64,000 nucleotides of DNA from Frigidibacter sp037095735 (GCF_037095735.1 NZ_JBAWKD010000014.1:1-64000); one strand, 5' to 3'; counted from the stretch's first letter, positions 1 to 8,877 are shown. Translations and numbers: made by a program. The notes: generated by a model not told the origin, from the sequence alone.

Positions 1-122
1 ATCTCGTCGAAGGGGTTCATCGACATCTTCACGTTGGCCAGATCGACGCCCGATCCGTCCGCCTTCACGCGGACCTTCACGTTGTAGTCGATCACCCGTT
101 TCACGGGCACGAGGATCTTCAT
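1..122 (-). CDS. etfB: Electron transfer flavoprotein beta subunit, N-terminal part (runs off the left edge)
   Basis: The reverse strand from 122 encodes an N-terminus beginning MKILVPVKRVIDYNVKVRV and reaching MSMNPFDE, the hallmark start of EtfB. Only about 40 codons are in the window. EtfB with EtfA carries electrons from FAD dehydrogenases to ETF:ubiquinone oxidoreductase. A GGAG sits just upstream of the ATG. The gene lies 48 bases downstream of the ferredoxin reductase on the same strand, so it probably belongs to the same operon. In other bacteria Etf genes accompany betaine and dimethylglycine demethylation genes, where they would accept electrons from a flavoprotein such as the one at 3928-6348. 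Confidence 0.85.
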   Translation of the reverse strand, partial: MKILVPVKRVIDYNVKVRVKADGSGVDLANVKMSMNPFDE

Positions 123-170
123 CTGATGCTCCAGAAGTTCGGGGCGGCCGGATCGCCGGTGCCGCCCGGT

Positions 171-1181
171 CTAGTCGAGCCGGATCTCGATATCCGACAG
201 CGGGCGGCTCGAGCAGGCGAGAATCCGGCCGGCCGCTTCCTCCTCGGCGGTAATACCGCCCTGGTGGCGCATCTCGACCCGGCCGCTGGTCAGGCTGACC
301 ATGCAGGTGCCGCACTGCCCCTCGCCGCAGCCGCAGGGGATGATCACCCCCTGCCGCAGGCTTGCCTGAAGCACCGTCTCTCCCGCCCGGACGCCAAGAC
401 GGCGGGCGTTGACCTGCAGGCTGTGCAGCGGCGCCGCCCCGGCGCCGGCCGGTTCGGGCGGCGCGGCCGGGGCCGGCGCCATGGCGGCGCCGAAGCTTTC
501 GCAATGGAACTGCCCGGCCGGGGCGCCCTCTGCGCGGTGGATGCGCCGCAGTTCGGACATGAAGGCGGCAGGGCCGCAACAGAAAAGCTCGCGCGCGGCA
601 AGATCGGGCGCCATGACCGACATCAGCCGGCGGGTGACGCGCCCGCGAAAGCCCAGCCAGCCGCGCCCGGGCCGGCTCAGCACGACGCGCGCCTCGAGCC
701 GGGGCATGAGCTGTTGCAGCCGGGCGATCTCGGCGGCGAAGAGGATCTCGGCCTCGTCGCGGGCGGCATGCACCCAAAGCACGTCCGCCCCGGGGTCGGT
801 CTGGGCGAGATGGCGCAGCATGGCGACCAGCGGTGTCGCACCGGACCCGGCCGACACCAGCGCGAGGGGCGCGCCCGAACGCAGCGCCAGTGTGAAGCCG
901 CCCCGTGGCGGGCGGGCCGTGACCGTCATCCCCGGCTTCAGCCCCGCGTGCAGGCCCGCCGTCACCCCACCGGGCGCCTGGGCCTTGATCGTCATCTCGA
1001 TGCCGCCCCCCGGGGCCCGGCCCGAGATCGAGAAGCTGCGCCAAGCGGTCGCGCCGCCATGATCCACCCCCAGCGCCACCGCCTGGCCCGGCTCGAAGGT
1101 CACCGGTGCGGTGCTGGCGAAGGAGAAGGTCTTGACCGTCGGCGTCTCGTCGCGGACGGCGGTGCAGGTCAGTTCCAGCAT
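171..1181 (-). CDS. gbcB: Ferredoxin reductase subunit of a Rieske demethylase (GbcB-like)
   Basis: This 336-residue protein has an FAD/NAD(P)-binding reductase module followed by a plant-type 2Fe-2S domain. The RSFSIS motif at about residues 48-53 is the FAD-binding RxYS-type motif, and SAGSGATPL marks the nucleotide-binding half. Near the C-terminus C285, C290, C293 and C323 fit the CxxxxCxxC...C cluster ligands. It would pass electrons from NAD(P)H to the Rieske oxygenase encoded 5 bases upstream. The start at 1181 is chosen because GGAG lies 7 bases before it; codons further upstream overlap the oxygenase gene. The pairing resembles glycine betaine demethylase GbcAB, but stachydrine or carnitine oxygenase reductases have the same architecture. 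Confidence 0.8.
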   Translation of the reverse strand: MLELTCTAVRDETPTVKTFSFASTAPVTFEPGQAVALGVDHGGATAWRSFSISGRAPGGGIEMTIKAQAPGGVTAGLHAGLKPGMTVTARPPRGGFTLALRSGAPLALVSAGSGATPLVAMLRHLAQTDPGADVLWVHAARDEAEILFAAEIARLQQLMPRLEARVVLSRPGRGWLGFRGRVTRRLMSVMAPDLAARELFCCGPAAFMSELRRIHRAEGAPAGQFHCESFGAAMAPAPAAPPEPAGAGAAPLHSLQVNARRLGVRAGETVLQASLRQGVIIPCGCGEGQCGTCMVSLTSGRVEMRHQGGITAEEEAAGRILACSSRPLSDIEIRLD

Positions 1182-1186
1182 CCGGG

Positions 1187-2422
1187 TCACTCCGCCGCGA
1201 TCCGGCGCCCGCCCGGGCCGCCCGCCCAGTCGGCCATCTTGGTGCAATACCAGTCGGCGAAGTTGTTGAGCATGAACTCCGAGGGCGCCAGCGGGCCGGG
1301 CTGATAGGCGCGCGAGCGCACGCCCTTGTGGTTGTTCTCGGCCAGGATGCGGTCTTCGTCGTTGGTCTCGGTCCAGACCTCGGTCAGGCGCTTGAGGTCG
1401 TAGTCGACCCCCTCGACCGCGTCCTCGTGCACGAGCCAGGTGGTCTTGACCGCGGTACGGTTGGCCGACAGCGGCAGCACCCGGAAGTGCAGGATGTGGT
1501 CGGACAGGAAGTGGTTCCAGTTGTTGGGCACCCGGAACATCCGCACCGAGCCGAGATCCGGCTCGGTGAAATCGGCCAGCAGCTTGTTGCAGGCGGGCTT
1601 GCCGTCCATGGTGAAGGACAGGCAGTCGTCGTTGAAGGGCAGGCGGATGCAGCGGAACTCGGTCCCGCCGTCGGCAGGGGCATGGGGCAGCCCGAGCCCG
1701 TCCCAGCGCGCGGTCGAGCGGTCCATCAGCCCCTTGAAGGTGGCGTTTGCCGCCGGATCGTCCGGCAAGGCGAATTCGACCAGCGTCACCAGCAGCGCCG
1801 GATGGTTGCCCGCGCAGTGGTAGCACTCGCGGTTGTTGTCGATCACCAGCTTCCAGTTCGCCTCCTCGATGATCGTCGAGAAGAAGGCGACCTTGGTGCG
1901 GTCCGGCTGGTGGGGCGCGATGTAGGGGGTGACGGTCTTGCGGAACTTCTCGAGAGAGGGGGGCGTCTCGGCCAGGCAGACGTAGATCAGGCCGCAGATC
2001 ACCTCGACATGGACCGGGTGCAGGCCGTGGGAGGCGCGATCGAAGCCCTCCGGCATCTGGCGCGCGTTGATCAGCGAGCCGTCGAGCTCGTAGACCCACT
2101 GGTGGTAGGGGCAGACGATGCGGTTGGCGCGCCCCGTCTCGTGCAGGCACAGGCGCGAGCCGCGGTGGCGGCAGGTGTTGAAGAAGGCCCGCACCTCGCC
2201 CTCACGATCGCGCAGGATCACGATGCTGTCGCGGCCGATCTCCATCGTGATGTAGTCGCCCGGGCCGCGGATCTCGGCCACCGAGCCGGCGAAGAGCCAG
2301 TCGGTGGCGAAGACGGCCTCGAGGTCGGCCTCGAACATGTCGTCATCGACATAGAAGGCGCCCGGCAGGGAAAAGCCGCGCTGGCGTTCCTGCAGAAGCT
2401 GATTGACGCGATCCTTGATCAT
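1187..2422 (-). CDS. gbcA: Rieske non-heme iron oxygenase alpha subunit (glycine-betaine demethylase GbcA-like)
   Basis: The 411-residue protein carries a Rieske 2Fe-2S centre (C84, H86, C104, H107 in CRHRG and CPYHQW) and a mononuclear iron site in DNNRECYHCAGNHP, with H202 and H207 as ligands. These enzymes oxidatively remove an N-methyl group as formaldehyde. Homologues of this length with an adjacent GbcB-type reductase and Etf genes act on glycine betaine or proline betaine. Substrate cannot be settled from sequence; glycine betaine is preferred because a dimethylglycine dehydrogenase-like gene lies nearby at 3928-6348. The start at 2422 has a G-rich Shine-Dalgarno about 8 bases upstream. 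It is transcribed divergently from the aminotransferase gene. Confidence 0.82.
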   Translation of the reverse strand: MIKDRVNQLLQERQRGFSLPGAFYVDDDMFEADLEAVFATDWLFAGSVAEIRGPGDYITMEIGRDSIVILRDREGEVRAFFNTCRHRGSRLCLHETGRANRIVCPYHQWVYELDGSLINARQMPEGFDRASHGLHPVHVEVICGLIYVCLAETPPSLEKFRKTVTPYIAPHQPDRTKVAFFSTIIEEANWKLVIDNNRECYHCAGNHPALLVTLVEFALPDDPAANATFKGLMDRSTARWDGLGLPHAPADGGTEFRCIRLPFNDDCLSFTMDGKPACNKLLADFTEPDLGSVRMFRVPNNWNHFLSDHILHFRVLPLSANRTAVKTTWLVHEDAVEGVDYDLKRLTEVWTETNDEDRILAENNHKGVRSRAYQPGPLAPSEFMLNNFADWYCTKMADWAGGPGGRRIAAE

Positions 2423-2611
2423 GGTGACGGCCCCCTGATGCCGCGGTCGAACTCTGCGCTGGATCCTTGCCGGGTACGGAGAGGCGGCGCCTGCCCCGAC
2501 CCGAAGCGGATTAGCCTCGTCGGGCGGGCACAAGACAAGGGGTCTTGCGGCACCGCTTGGGTCATCTGGGGCAGGGGCATCCCGGGGTGGAGGCAAAGCG
2601 CCTGACGGCAG

Positions 2612-2640
2612 TTCATTGATTTTATGTAGATTTTATAATT
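2612..2640 (+). promoter_or_regulatory. A+T-rich divergent promoter with an 8-bp direct repeat
   Basis: The 358-base gap between the Rieske gene (start 2422) and the aminotransferase (start 2781) holds no gene. Within it is a sharp A+T-rich patch. On the + strand TTCATT (2612-2617) and a perfect TATAAT (2634-2639) are 16 bases apart, a plausible sigma-70 promoter for the aminotransferase. GATTTTAT occurs at 2618-2625 and again at 2629-2636, an exact repeat with an 11-base period, so both copies face the same side of the helix. This could be a regulator site inside the promoter. No transcription start is proven. Confidence 0.45.
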
Positions 2641-2780
2641 GCGCCACAGGCCCGCCGCGACGCGATGGCGGCTTGACCCCTGCGGCATCGGGTCTTTGGC
2701 CGCGATTATTTCCTGCGCCGCCGCGCCGTGCCCGCCTATGGTGCGCCGATCCCGCCAAACCGATGCCGAGAGACCCGACG

Positions 2781-3878
2781 ATGAGCGACCTTTCCCCCAA
2801 AGCTGCCGACACCCCGCCGCGACCGACGCCGGGCGTGGCGACGCTCGCGGCCTATGCGCTGGCCGATCCGCTGCCCGAGGGCGCGGTCTCGCTGGCGCAG
2901 AACGAAAGCTGCTGCCCGGCCAGCCCGGCCGCGCTGGCGGCCGCCGCGGCGGCGCTCGCGGGCACCGCGCTCTATCCAGATCCCGACTGGGCCGCGCTGC
3001 GCGAGGCGATCGCCGTCGCCCATGGCATAGCGCCCGGGGACATCCTGTGCGGCGCGGGGTCGATGGAGCTGATCGGCGCGCTGGTCCGGGCCTTCGCCGG
3101 GCCGGGGGACGAGGTTCTGGGCACCGAGTTCGGCTATCTCTTCGTGCGCAGCGCCGCGGCACAGGCGGGCGCGCGCTTCGTCGCGGCCCCCGAAACCCGC
3201 TACGCCATCGATCCCGAGGCGGTGCTGGCCGCGGTGACGCCCGCCACCCGCATCGTCTTCCTGTGCAATCCGGGCAATCCCACCGGCACGCGCCTGCCGA
3301 ATGCCACTCTTCTGGCCCTGCACGAGCGGCTGCCCCCGACCGTCCTGCTAGTGATCGACCAGGCCTATGGCGAATTCGACGAGCAGGACCACGATCCGCT
3401 CTTCGCGCGGGTGGCCGAGGTCCGCAACCTCTGTGTGCTGCGCAGCTTCTCGAAGGCCTACGGGTTGGCGGGCGCGCGGGTGGGCTGGGGGCTTTTCCCG
3501 CCGGCCGTCGCGCAGGAGGTGCGCAAGCTTCTGAACCCGAACAACATCCCCGTGGCGAGCCAGGCGGCGGCCGCGGCCGCCATGGCGGACCGCGCCCATA
3601 TGCGCGCCACCGTCGCCGTCACGGCGGCGCGGCGCGACGCCTTCGTCGCCGCGCTGGAGGCGGACGGGCTGTCACCCGTCGCCTCGGCCACGAACTTCGT
3701 TCTGGTGCCCTTCGCCGACAGCGCCACGGCGGCGCGCGTCGATGCCGCCCTGCGCGCGGCGGGGATCCATGTGCGCCCGATGGGCGGCTACGGGCTGGGT
3801 CACTGCCTGCGGGTGACGGTCGGCGCACCCGACGCCATGGCGCGCACCGCCGAGATCATGGCGCGCGCCCGGGGCTGA
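2781..3878 (+). CDS. Histidinol-phosphate aminotransferase-like PLP enzyme
   Basis: A fold-type I aminotransferase of 365 residues. NPGNPTGT (163-170), DQAYGEF with D193 and Y196, and SFSKAYGLAGARVGW with the PLP-binding lysine K225 are the HisC/class II aminotransferase signature set. The ATG at 2781 is preferred over the one at 2763 because GAGAGACCC lies at a suitable distance and the homologous fold begins shortly after. It stands alone, divergent from the betaine demethylase genes and convergent with the flavoprotein gene, so it is probably not part of a histidine operon. Such stand-alone paralogues often act on aromatic amino acids or histidinol phosphate. The true substrate is unknown. 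Confidence 0.78.
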   Translation: MSDLSPKAADTPPRPTPGVATLAAYALADPLPEGAVSLAQNESCCPASPAALAAAAAALAGTALYPDPDWAALREAIAVAHGIAPGDILCGAGSMELIGALVRAFAGPGDEVLGTEFGYLFVRSAAAQAGARFVAAPETRYAIDPEAVLAAVTPATRIVFLCNPGNPTGTRLPNATLLALHERLPPTVLLVIDQAYGEFDEQDHDPLFARVAEVRNLCVLRSFSKAYGLAGARVGWGLFPPAVAQEVRKLLNPNNIPVASQAAAAAAMADRAHMRATVAVTAARRDAFVAALEADGLSPVASATNFVLVPFADSATAARVDAALRAAGIHVRPMGGYGLGHCLRVTVGAPDAMARTAEIMARARG

Positions 3879-3897
3879 CCCGCGGCGCGCGGGGAAA

Positions 3898-3922
3898 GGG
3901 GGCGCCGGCGCGCGGCGCCCCC
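3898..3922. terminator. Bidirectional hairpin terminator between convergent genes
   Basis: A perfect 9-bp stem, GGGGGCGCC (3898-3906) with GGCGCCCCC (3914-3922), encloses a 7-base loop. It sits between the stop codons of two convergent genes. TTTCC follows on the minus strand and TCTGTT on the plus strand, so it could end transcripts in both directions. The T-tracts are weak. Confidence 0.6.
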
Positions 3923-3927
3923 TCTGT

Positions 3928-6348
3928 TCAGGCCCTCAGGCGTGCGCCTTCGGGGTCGAAGGGCGGACGGGCGAGGATCTCGGCCCGGTGCGGCTGCCCC
4001 AGGATCGCCACGTCGACCATATCGCCCGGACCCGCGAGGCCCTCGGTGATGTAGCCCATCGCCAGCGACGCCCCGACGCCGTAGCCGTAGCCGCCCGAGC
4101 TGACATGGCCCGCCGGCGTGCCATCGGCCAGGAAGATCGGCTCGCCCCCGGTCGCATCCGCGTCGCCGACCTCGATCCGCAGCATCACGAGCCGCGAGCG
4201 CGCGGGCTTGTCCGCGATCTCGAGATAGGCATCACGGTTGAGGAATTCGCCCTTGTCGGTCTTCACCAGCCCCTCGAGCCCGCATTCCTGCGGCCAGTAT
4301 TCGGGCGAATATTCGCCGCCCCAGCGGCCGTAGCCCTTCTCGAGCCGGAGCGAGCCCACCGCGCGCGAACCCACCGGCCCCGCGCCGATCGCCGTCGCCG
4401 CCGTGGTCAGCGCCTGGTAGAGCGCCGCCTGGTCGGCGGCGGCACAGTGCAGCTCCCACCCGAGGTCGCCGGTATAGGAGACGCGCAGCGCCACGACCGG
4501 CACGCCCGCGACCGTGATCCGCGCCGAGCGGAAGAACGGGAAGGCCGCGGTCGAGAGATCGGCCTCGGTCAGCCCGGCCAGCAGCTCGCGCGAGCGCGGA
4601 CCCGCGACGGCGAAGCCGCAGGTCGTGTCGCTGACCGAGCGGAAGGTCGTGCCCGCGGGCAGCGGCACCTGGGCGAAGAAGCGCTGGTGATAGCGCTCGG
4701 CCATGCCAGAGCCGATGACGAGGAATTCCTCCTCGGCCAGCCGAGTCACGGTGAAGTCGCCGGCGACGCCGCCGCGCTTGCCGATCAACGGCGTCAGGCA
4801 GGAGCGGCCGACCTTCGCGGGGATGCGGTTGGCGAAGACCGCGTCGAGCCAGTCGGCCGCGCCGGGGCCGGTGACCTCGTAGCGCGCGTAGGTCGAGATG
4901 TCGACGATGCCCGCGCAGTCGCGCAGCATCCGGGCCTCGCGGCCGACCGGATCCCACCAGTTCTGGCGGGTGAAGCCCGCCGTCTCCTCGCGCGGCTCGC
5001 CCGGTGCCGAGAACCACAGCGGATGCTCCCAGCCGGCGGCCAGGCCGAAGATCGCCCCCATTCCGGCCTGCATCTCGTAGGCGGGGCGGGTGCGGGCGGG
5101 GCGGCCGGCGGCGCGCTCCTCGTTGGGGAAGTGGATCTTGAAGCGGTGGCTGTACTGGTCCTGCACGCGGGCGCGGGTGAAGTCGCGCCCCGCCCAGGCG
5201 CCGAAGCGCGCCAGGTCCCAGCCGAACATGTCGAGCGAGGGTTCGCCCTCGACCATCCATTCCGCCGCCAGCCGGCCCAGGCCCCCAGATTGCGAGAAGC
5301 CCGGGATGATCCCGTTGCAGCAGAAGTAGTTGCGCAGCTCCGGCACCGGGCCGAACAGGGCCGAGCTGTCGGGCGACCAGATCATCGGGCCGTTGATCAC
5401 CCGCTTGATCCCGGCCTCGCCCACGGCCGGCACCCGGTCGATGGCGCGCATCATGTTGGGCTCGATCCGTTCGAGGTCGTCGGCGAAGAGCTCGTGGCCG
5501 AAATCGGGGGGCGTGCCCTGTTCGGCCCAGAACTTCATGTCGCGCTCATAGGCCCCGACCAGCAGGCCGTGACCTTCCTGGCGCAGGTAGTATTCGCCGT
5601 CCCGGTCCGCGACCGAGGGCAGCCGGCGCCCGAGGCCGGCGACGGCGGGGATGGTCTCGGTCACGAAATACTGGTGCTCGGTGGGCATCAGCGGCAGCTC
5701 GATCCCCGCCATGGCCGCGACCTCGCGCGCCCAGAGACCCGCGGCGTTGATCACCCATTGCGTATGGATGTCGCCGTTCGGCGTGCGCACGATCCAGCTG
5801 CCGTCGGGCTGCGCCTCGGTCGCGGTGACCGGCGTGAAGCGGTGGATCTCGGCGCCGTTCTGGCGCGCGCCGGCGGCATAGGCGTGGGTCACGCCCGAGG
5901 GATCGACATTGCCGCCGTCGGGTTCGAACATGATGCAGCGGATGCCGTCGAAATCGACCAGCGGGTGCAGGCGCTCGGCCTCGTCGCGGTTGATCTCGTG
6001 GAAGTTCATGCCGTAGCGGCGGGCCTTGGCGGCCTGCAGGCGCAGCTGGTGCTCGCGCTCGACGGTCTGGGCGAGGTAGAGCGATCCGGGCTGGAAGATG
6101 CCGCAGCTCTGCCCGGTCTCCTGCTCCAGCGCCTTGTAGAGCTGCATGGTGTAATGCTGCATGCGGCTGATGTTGGTGCTGTCATGCAGGCCGTGGATGT
6201 TCGCGGCCGCGTGCCAGGTCGAGCCCGAAGTGAGCTCCGATCGCTCGAGAAGGACCACGTCGGTCCAGCCCAGCTTCGTCAGGTGATAGAGGATCGAGCA
6301 TCCGACGAGGCCCCCCCCGATGACGACGGCCTGACTGTGGGTTCTCAT
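3928..6348 (-). CDS. FAD-dependent dimethylglycine/sarcosine dehydrogenase-like protein with GcvT domains
   Basis: This 806-residue protein has the two-part layout of dimethylglycine and sarcosine dehydrogenases: an N-terminal DAO-type flavin domain (VVIGGGLVGC at 8-17) and a C-terminal aminomethyltransferase-like GcvT region that hands the methyl group to tetrahydrofolate. SGSTWHAA places H46 where dimethylglycine dehydrogenase binds FAD covalently. It would oxidatively demethylate an N-methylated glycine and pass electrons to Etf. The neighbouring GbcAB-like pair and etfB fit a glycine betaine, dimethylglycine, sarcosine route. A role on other N-methyl amino acids, or on products of the hydantoin genes to the right, cannot be excluded. 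Confidence 0.85.
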   Translation of the reverse strand: MRTHSQAVVIGGGLVGCSILYHLTKLGWTDVVLLERSELTSGSTWHAAANIHGLHDSTNISRMQHYTMQLYKALEQETGQSCGIFQPGSLYLAQTVEREHQLRLQAAKARRYGMNFHEINRDEAERLHPLVDFDGIRCIMFEPDGGNVDPSGVTHAYAAGARQNGAEIHRFTPVTATEAQPDGSWIVRTPNGDIHTQWVINAAGLWAREVAAMAGIELPLMPTEHQYFVTETIPAVAGLGRRLPSVADRDGEYYLRQEGHGLLVGAYERDMKFWAEQGTPPDFGHELFADDLERIEPNMMRAIDRVPAVGEAGIKRVINGPMIWSPDSSALFGPVPELRNYFCCNGIIPGFSQSGGLGRLAAEWMVEGEPSLDMFGWDLARFGAWAGRDFTRARVQDQYSHRFKIHFPNEERAAGRPARTRPAYEMQAGMGAIFGLAAGWEHPLWFSAPGEPREETAGFTRQNWWDPVGREARMLRDCAGIVDISTYARYEVTGPGAADWLDAVFANRIPAKVGRSCLTPLIGKRGGVAGDFTVTRLAEEEFLVIGSGMAERYHQRFFAQVPLPAGTTFRSVSDTTCGFAVAGPRSRELLAGLTEADLSTAAFPFFRSARITVAGVPVVALRVSYTGDLGWELHCAAADQAALYQALTTAATAIGAGPVGSRAVGSLRLEKGYGRWGGEYSPEYWPQECGLEGLVKTDKGEFLNRDAYLEIADKPARSRLVMLRIEVGDADATGGEPIFLADGTPAGHVSSGGYGYGVGASLAMGYITEGLAGPGDMVDVAILGQPHRAEILARPPFDPEGARLRA

Positions 6349-6398
6349 TCTCGTGGTCCTTCCTTGGGGTCCCCGGGCGCCGCGACCGGCGCCGGGTT

Positions 6399-7364
6399 TC
6401 AGTAGCCGCGCGCCGGGTCGACGACGTTGGCCAGCGGTTCATTCGCGCGCCAGCGGCGCAGGTTGCGGGCGAACATGGCGATCGCCGCCTCTTCCCAGCC
6501 GTCCCAGACGGCCGAGCAATGGGGCGTGATGCGCAGGTTCGGGGCCTGCCAGAGCGGATGCTCGGGCGGCAGGGGTTCGGTCGTGAAGACATCGCGCGCC
6601 GCGCCGGCAAGATGCCCGTCGTTCAGCGCCTGAAGCAGGGCGGGCTCGTCCACCACGCCGCCGCGCGACAGGTCGATCAGGATCGCGCCCCGCGGCAGCG
6701 CCGCGAGCGCGGCCGCGTCGATCATCCCGCGGGTCGCATCCGTCAGCGGCAGGCAGCAGACGAGAACGTCGGCCCGGGCCAGCTCGGCCGTCAGCGCGTC
6801 GATCCCGTGCACCTCGTCCAGCGGAGGCGTCGGCACCGGCCGCGCGCGCAGCCCCGCGACGGTCATGCCCATCGCCTTCGCCCGCACAGCGACCGCGATG
6901 CCGGTGGCGCCAAGGCCCAGGATCAGCATGCGCCGCCCCGCCACCGGGGCGACCTTCGCCGGCGCCCAGTCGCGCGCCGCCTGCCGCCGGGCATGGCCCG
7001 CGAGGTCGAGCGAGAAGGACAGCATCATGCCGATCACGTATTCGGCCATCATCCCGGCCGAGACCCCGGCCGCGTTCGTCACGGTCAGCCGGGACGGGTC
7101 CCAGGGCGCGAGGTGATCGGTTCCCGACCCGCCGACCGAGATCCAGCGCAGCGCCGGCGCGGCCATCAGTGCCGCGCGCGGGAAGCCCGCGCCGCCGGCG
7201 AATTTGGTGGCGTAGACCACCGGGGCCGCGGTGGCTGCCAGCAGGCCCTCGAGCGCATCGTAGCGGTCGCACAGGTGAACGGTCGTGCCGGGCGCCTCGC
7301 GCTCGACGATCGCGCGGGCCGTTTCGCCCGCGTCGGTCAGCATCACCACATCCATCATCGACAT
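6399..7364 (-). CDS. D-2-hydroxyacid dehydrogenase (NAD(P)-dependent)
   Basis: A 321-residue member of the D-isomer-specific 2-hydroxyacid dehydrogenase family. GLGATG at 150-155 binds the dinucleotide. The catalytic Arg, Glu and His are R234 in DLSRGG, E263 in TTEPLP and H282 in ITPHC. Arginines just after the second strand (about 173-175) hint at NADP(H). It would interconvert a 2-keto acid and a D-2-hydroxy acid. It is 50 bases upstream of the dimethylglycine dehydrogenase-like gene on the same strand, and 70 bases downstream of the MmgE/PrpD gene. A GhrA-type relative occurs at 45547-46473 beside the second hydantoin module. The exact substrate is not predictable. Confidence 0.82.
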   Translation of the reverse strand: MSMMDVVMLTDAGETARAIVEREAPGTTVHLCDRYDALEGLLAATAAPVVYATKFAGGAGFPRAALMAAPALRWISVGGSGTDHLAPWDPSRLTVTNAAGVSAGMMAEYVIGMMLSFSLDLAGHARRQAARDWAPAKVAPVAGRRMLILGLGATGIAVAVRAKAMGMTVAGLRARPVPTPPLDEVHGIDALTAELARADVLVCCLPLTDATRGMIDAAALAALPRGAILIDLSRGGVVDEPALLQALNDGHLAGAARDVFTTEPLPPEHPLWQAPNLRITPHCSAVWDGWEEAAIAMFARNLRRWRANEPLANVVDPARGY

Positions 7365-7434
7365 CCTTCCGTCATGGCCTCTGCCGTCGATGTCGCCGGG
7401 GTGGCGGGTCCTGTCCAGCGCCTGTCCGCCCCGG

Positions 7435-8820
7435 TCATGCGGCGACCCCTTCGGTCAGCAATGGCAGCAGATCGGCAAGGCGCGCGCCGGGCGCGGTCAG
7501 GCCCAGCACAGCGTCGTGGATCGCACGCGCCCGGGTCTCGCCCAGGACCGGATCGGCGTAGCGATGGTATTTCTCGAGGATCTCGGCCTCGGCCATCGGC
7601 GCCTCGGGGCCGCCGCGGGCGTGGATGTCGCCCGAGCGCAGCACCGCGCCGTCGGTGGTGCGGATCGTGACCTCGGCGCGCCGTTCGGCCGGGTAGCGAT
7701 CGGTGAAGCGCGCGCTGGCCGTCACGCTGACGCGTTTCAGCATCTCGATGACGCGCGCGTCGGTCAGCCCCGCGCCGGTGATGTGCCCGACGCCGATCTC
7801 GCCATGCACCGCCATGACCGCCACCGCGAAGGGCAGCCCGTACTGGGCCTTCGAACTGGTCTCGGGCAGGCCCGCGAACAGATCCGCCGCATAGGCGAAG
7901 CTTTCGACCTCGATCGCGGCGATGCGGTCGGGGTCGAGCCGGTGGGCGAGGCGGATCGCGCGGGTGCCGTCGATCGCGGCATGCGCCCAGCGGCAGACCG
8001 GATAGGGCTTGATGTAGTAGAGCGGCACCTGCCAGTGCCGGCCCAGATCGGCCCAGTCGCCCGCGACTTCGGGCGCCTCGACGGTGACGGCCGGCGCGCC
8101 GGTGAAGCCCAGCCCCGCCATCACCGCGGCCGAGATCCCGATCAGCGCGCCCATGCCAGATCCGTCGTGCAGCATGGTCGGCGTCGCGATCTCGCGCATC
8201 ATCTGGCTGCGGGGGCCATGAAACTCGGCGATGCCCAGAGCCTCGCGCAGCGTCGCGGGCCCCATGCCCTCGATCCGCGCGGCCATGGCGGCGACGCCGA
8301 GCGCGTTCCACGCGCCCGAGGTGTGGTAGTCGCCGACCGTGGCGTGCAGCGCGGTCGCCGCCCGCCCGGCGATCTCGTAGCCGACCGTGGCCGCGGCCAG
8401 CGCCGCGGGGCCGCTCATGGCGGGATGCCGACCGGCCAGCGCCAGAAGCGCGGGAAAGATCGCGACGCCGGTGTGGCCCTTGGTGGGGTTGTAGCCGTCA
8501 TGGGCGTCGAGGTTGTCGATCTGGCTCGCCAACGCGAAGGCGGCCCCGGCGGTGCTGGCGATGCGCCCGTCGAAGAGCATCGGCGCGCTCCAGCCGCCCG
8601 GTCCCGCGCCATAGAGGGCCAGCGCCGTCTCGCGGGCGATGCGGCCCGCCTCCATCCCGACCGCGGCCGCGCCGACTCCCAGCGTGTCGAGCATCAGCAC
8701 CGCCATGCGTGCCAGCACGTCGGAGGGGATGTCCTCGATGGCGAGGTTCAGCGCGAAGGCCGCAACCCGGTCGAGGGTGGTGCCTTGGTCCGCGCGGGTC
8801 TCTGTCTCGGCCATCGTCAT
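7435..8820 (-). CDS. MmgE/PrpD family protein
   Basis: A protein of about 461 residues with the MmgE/PrpD fold, the family of 2-methylcitrate dehydratase and cis-aconitate decarboxylase. Recognisable stretches include NLDAHDGYNPTKGHTG, a substrate-site region of this family, and YYIKPYPVCRWAH later on. The start is taken at 8820 (MTMAETE); the ATG at 8814 is equally possible, and longer starts run into the divergent promoter. In catabolic islands such proteins often dehydrate or isomerise dicarboxylic acids, but many remain uncharacterised. It is divergent from the D-aminoacylase gene and co-directional with the hydroxyacid dehydrogenase, with which it may form an operon. Confidence 0.72.
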   Translation of the reverse strand: MTMAETETRADQGTTLDRVAAFALNLAIEDIPSDVLARMAVLMLDTLGVGAAAVGMEAGRIARETALALYGAGPGGWSAPMLFDGRIASTAGAAFALASQIDNLDAHDGYNPTKGHTGVAIFPALLALAGRHPAMSGPAALAAATVGYEIAGRAATALHATVGDYHTSGAWNALGVAAMAARIEGMGPATLREALGIAEFHGPRSQMMREIATPTMLHDGSGMGALIGISAAVMAGLGFTGAPAVTVEAPEVAGDWADLGRHWQVPLYYIKPYPVCRWAHAAIDGTRAIRLAHRLDPDRIAAIEVESFAYAADLFAGLPETSSKAQYGLPFAVAVMAVHGEIGVGHITGAGLTDARVIEMLKRVSVTASARFTDRYPAERRAEVTIRTTDGAVLRSGDIHARGGPEAPMAEAEILEKYHRYADPVLGETRARAIHDAVLGLTAPGARLADLLPLLTEGVAA

Positions 8821-8854
8821 CTCGGGCTTTCGGGCTCTGGCCGACCTTAGGGGT

Positions 8855-8877
8855 TTGCGCCTTGCGGCTTCACGCAA
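8855..8877. promoter_or_regulatory. Candidate operator in a divergent promoter region
   Basis: The 156-base gap between the MmgE/PrpD gene and the D-aminoacylase gene contains TTGCG (8862-8866), six bases, then CGCAA (8873-8877), a 16-bp inverted repeat. A further TTGCG half-site lies at 8855-8859. The position, shared by two divergent starts, suits a regulator site. No particular regulator family is proven by the sequence. Confidence 0.35.

Noticed and set aside
171..2150. A single 659-codon protein covering both the reductase and most of the Rieske oxygenase region
   Set aside because: The N-terminal 320 codons are an off-frame reading of the Rieske gene; the ferredoxin reductase family start is at 1181 with its own Shine-Dalgarno.
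3988..6405. 805-codon open frame on the + strand opposite the dimethylglycine dehydrogenase-like gene
   Set aside because: It is the antisense shadow of a GC-rich gene: Arg/Gly/Ala/His-rich with no recognisable motif, and fully covered by the better-supported minus-strand protein.
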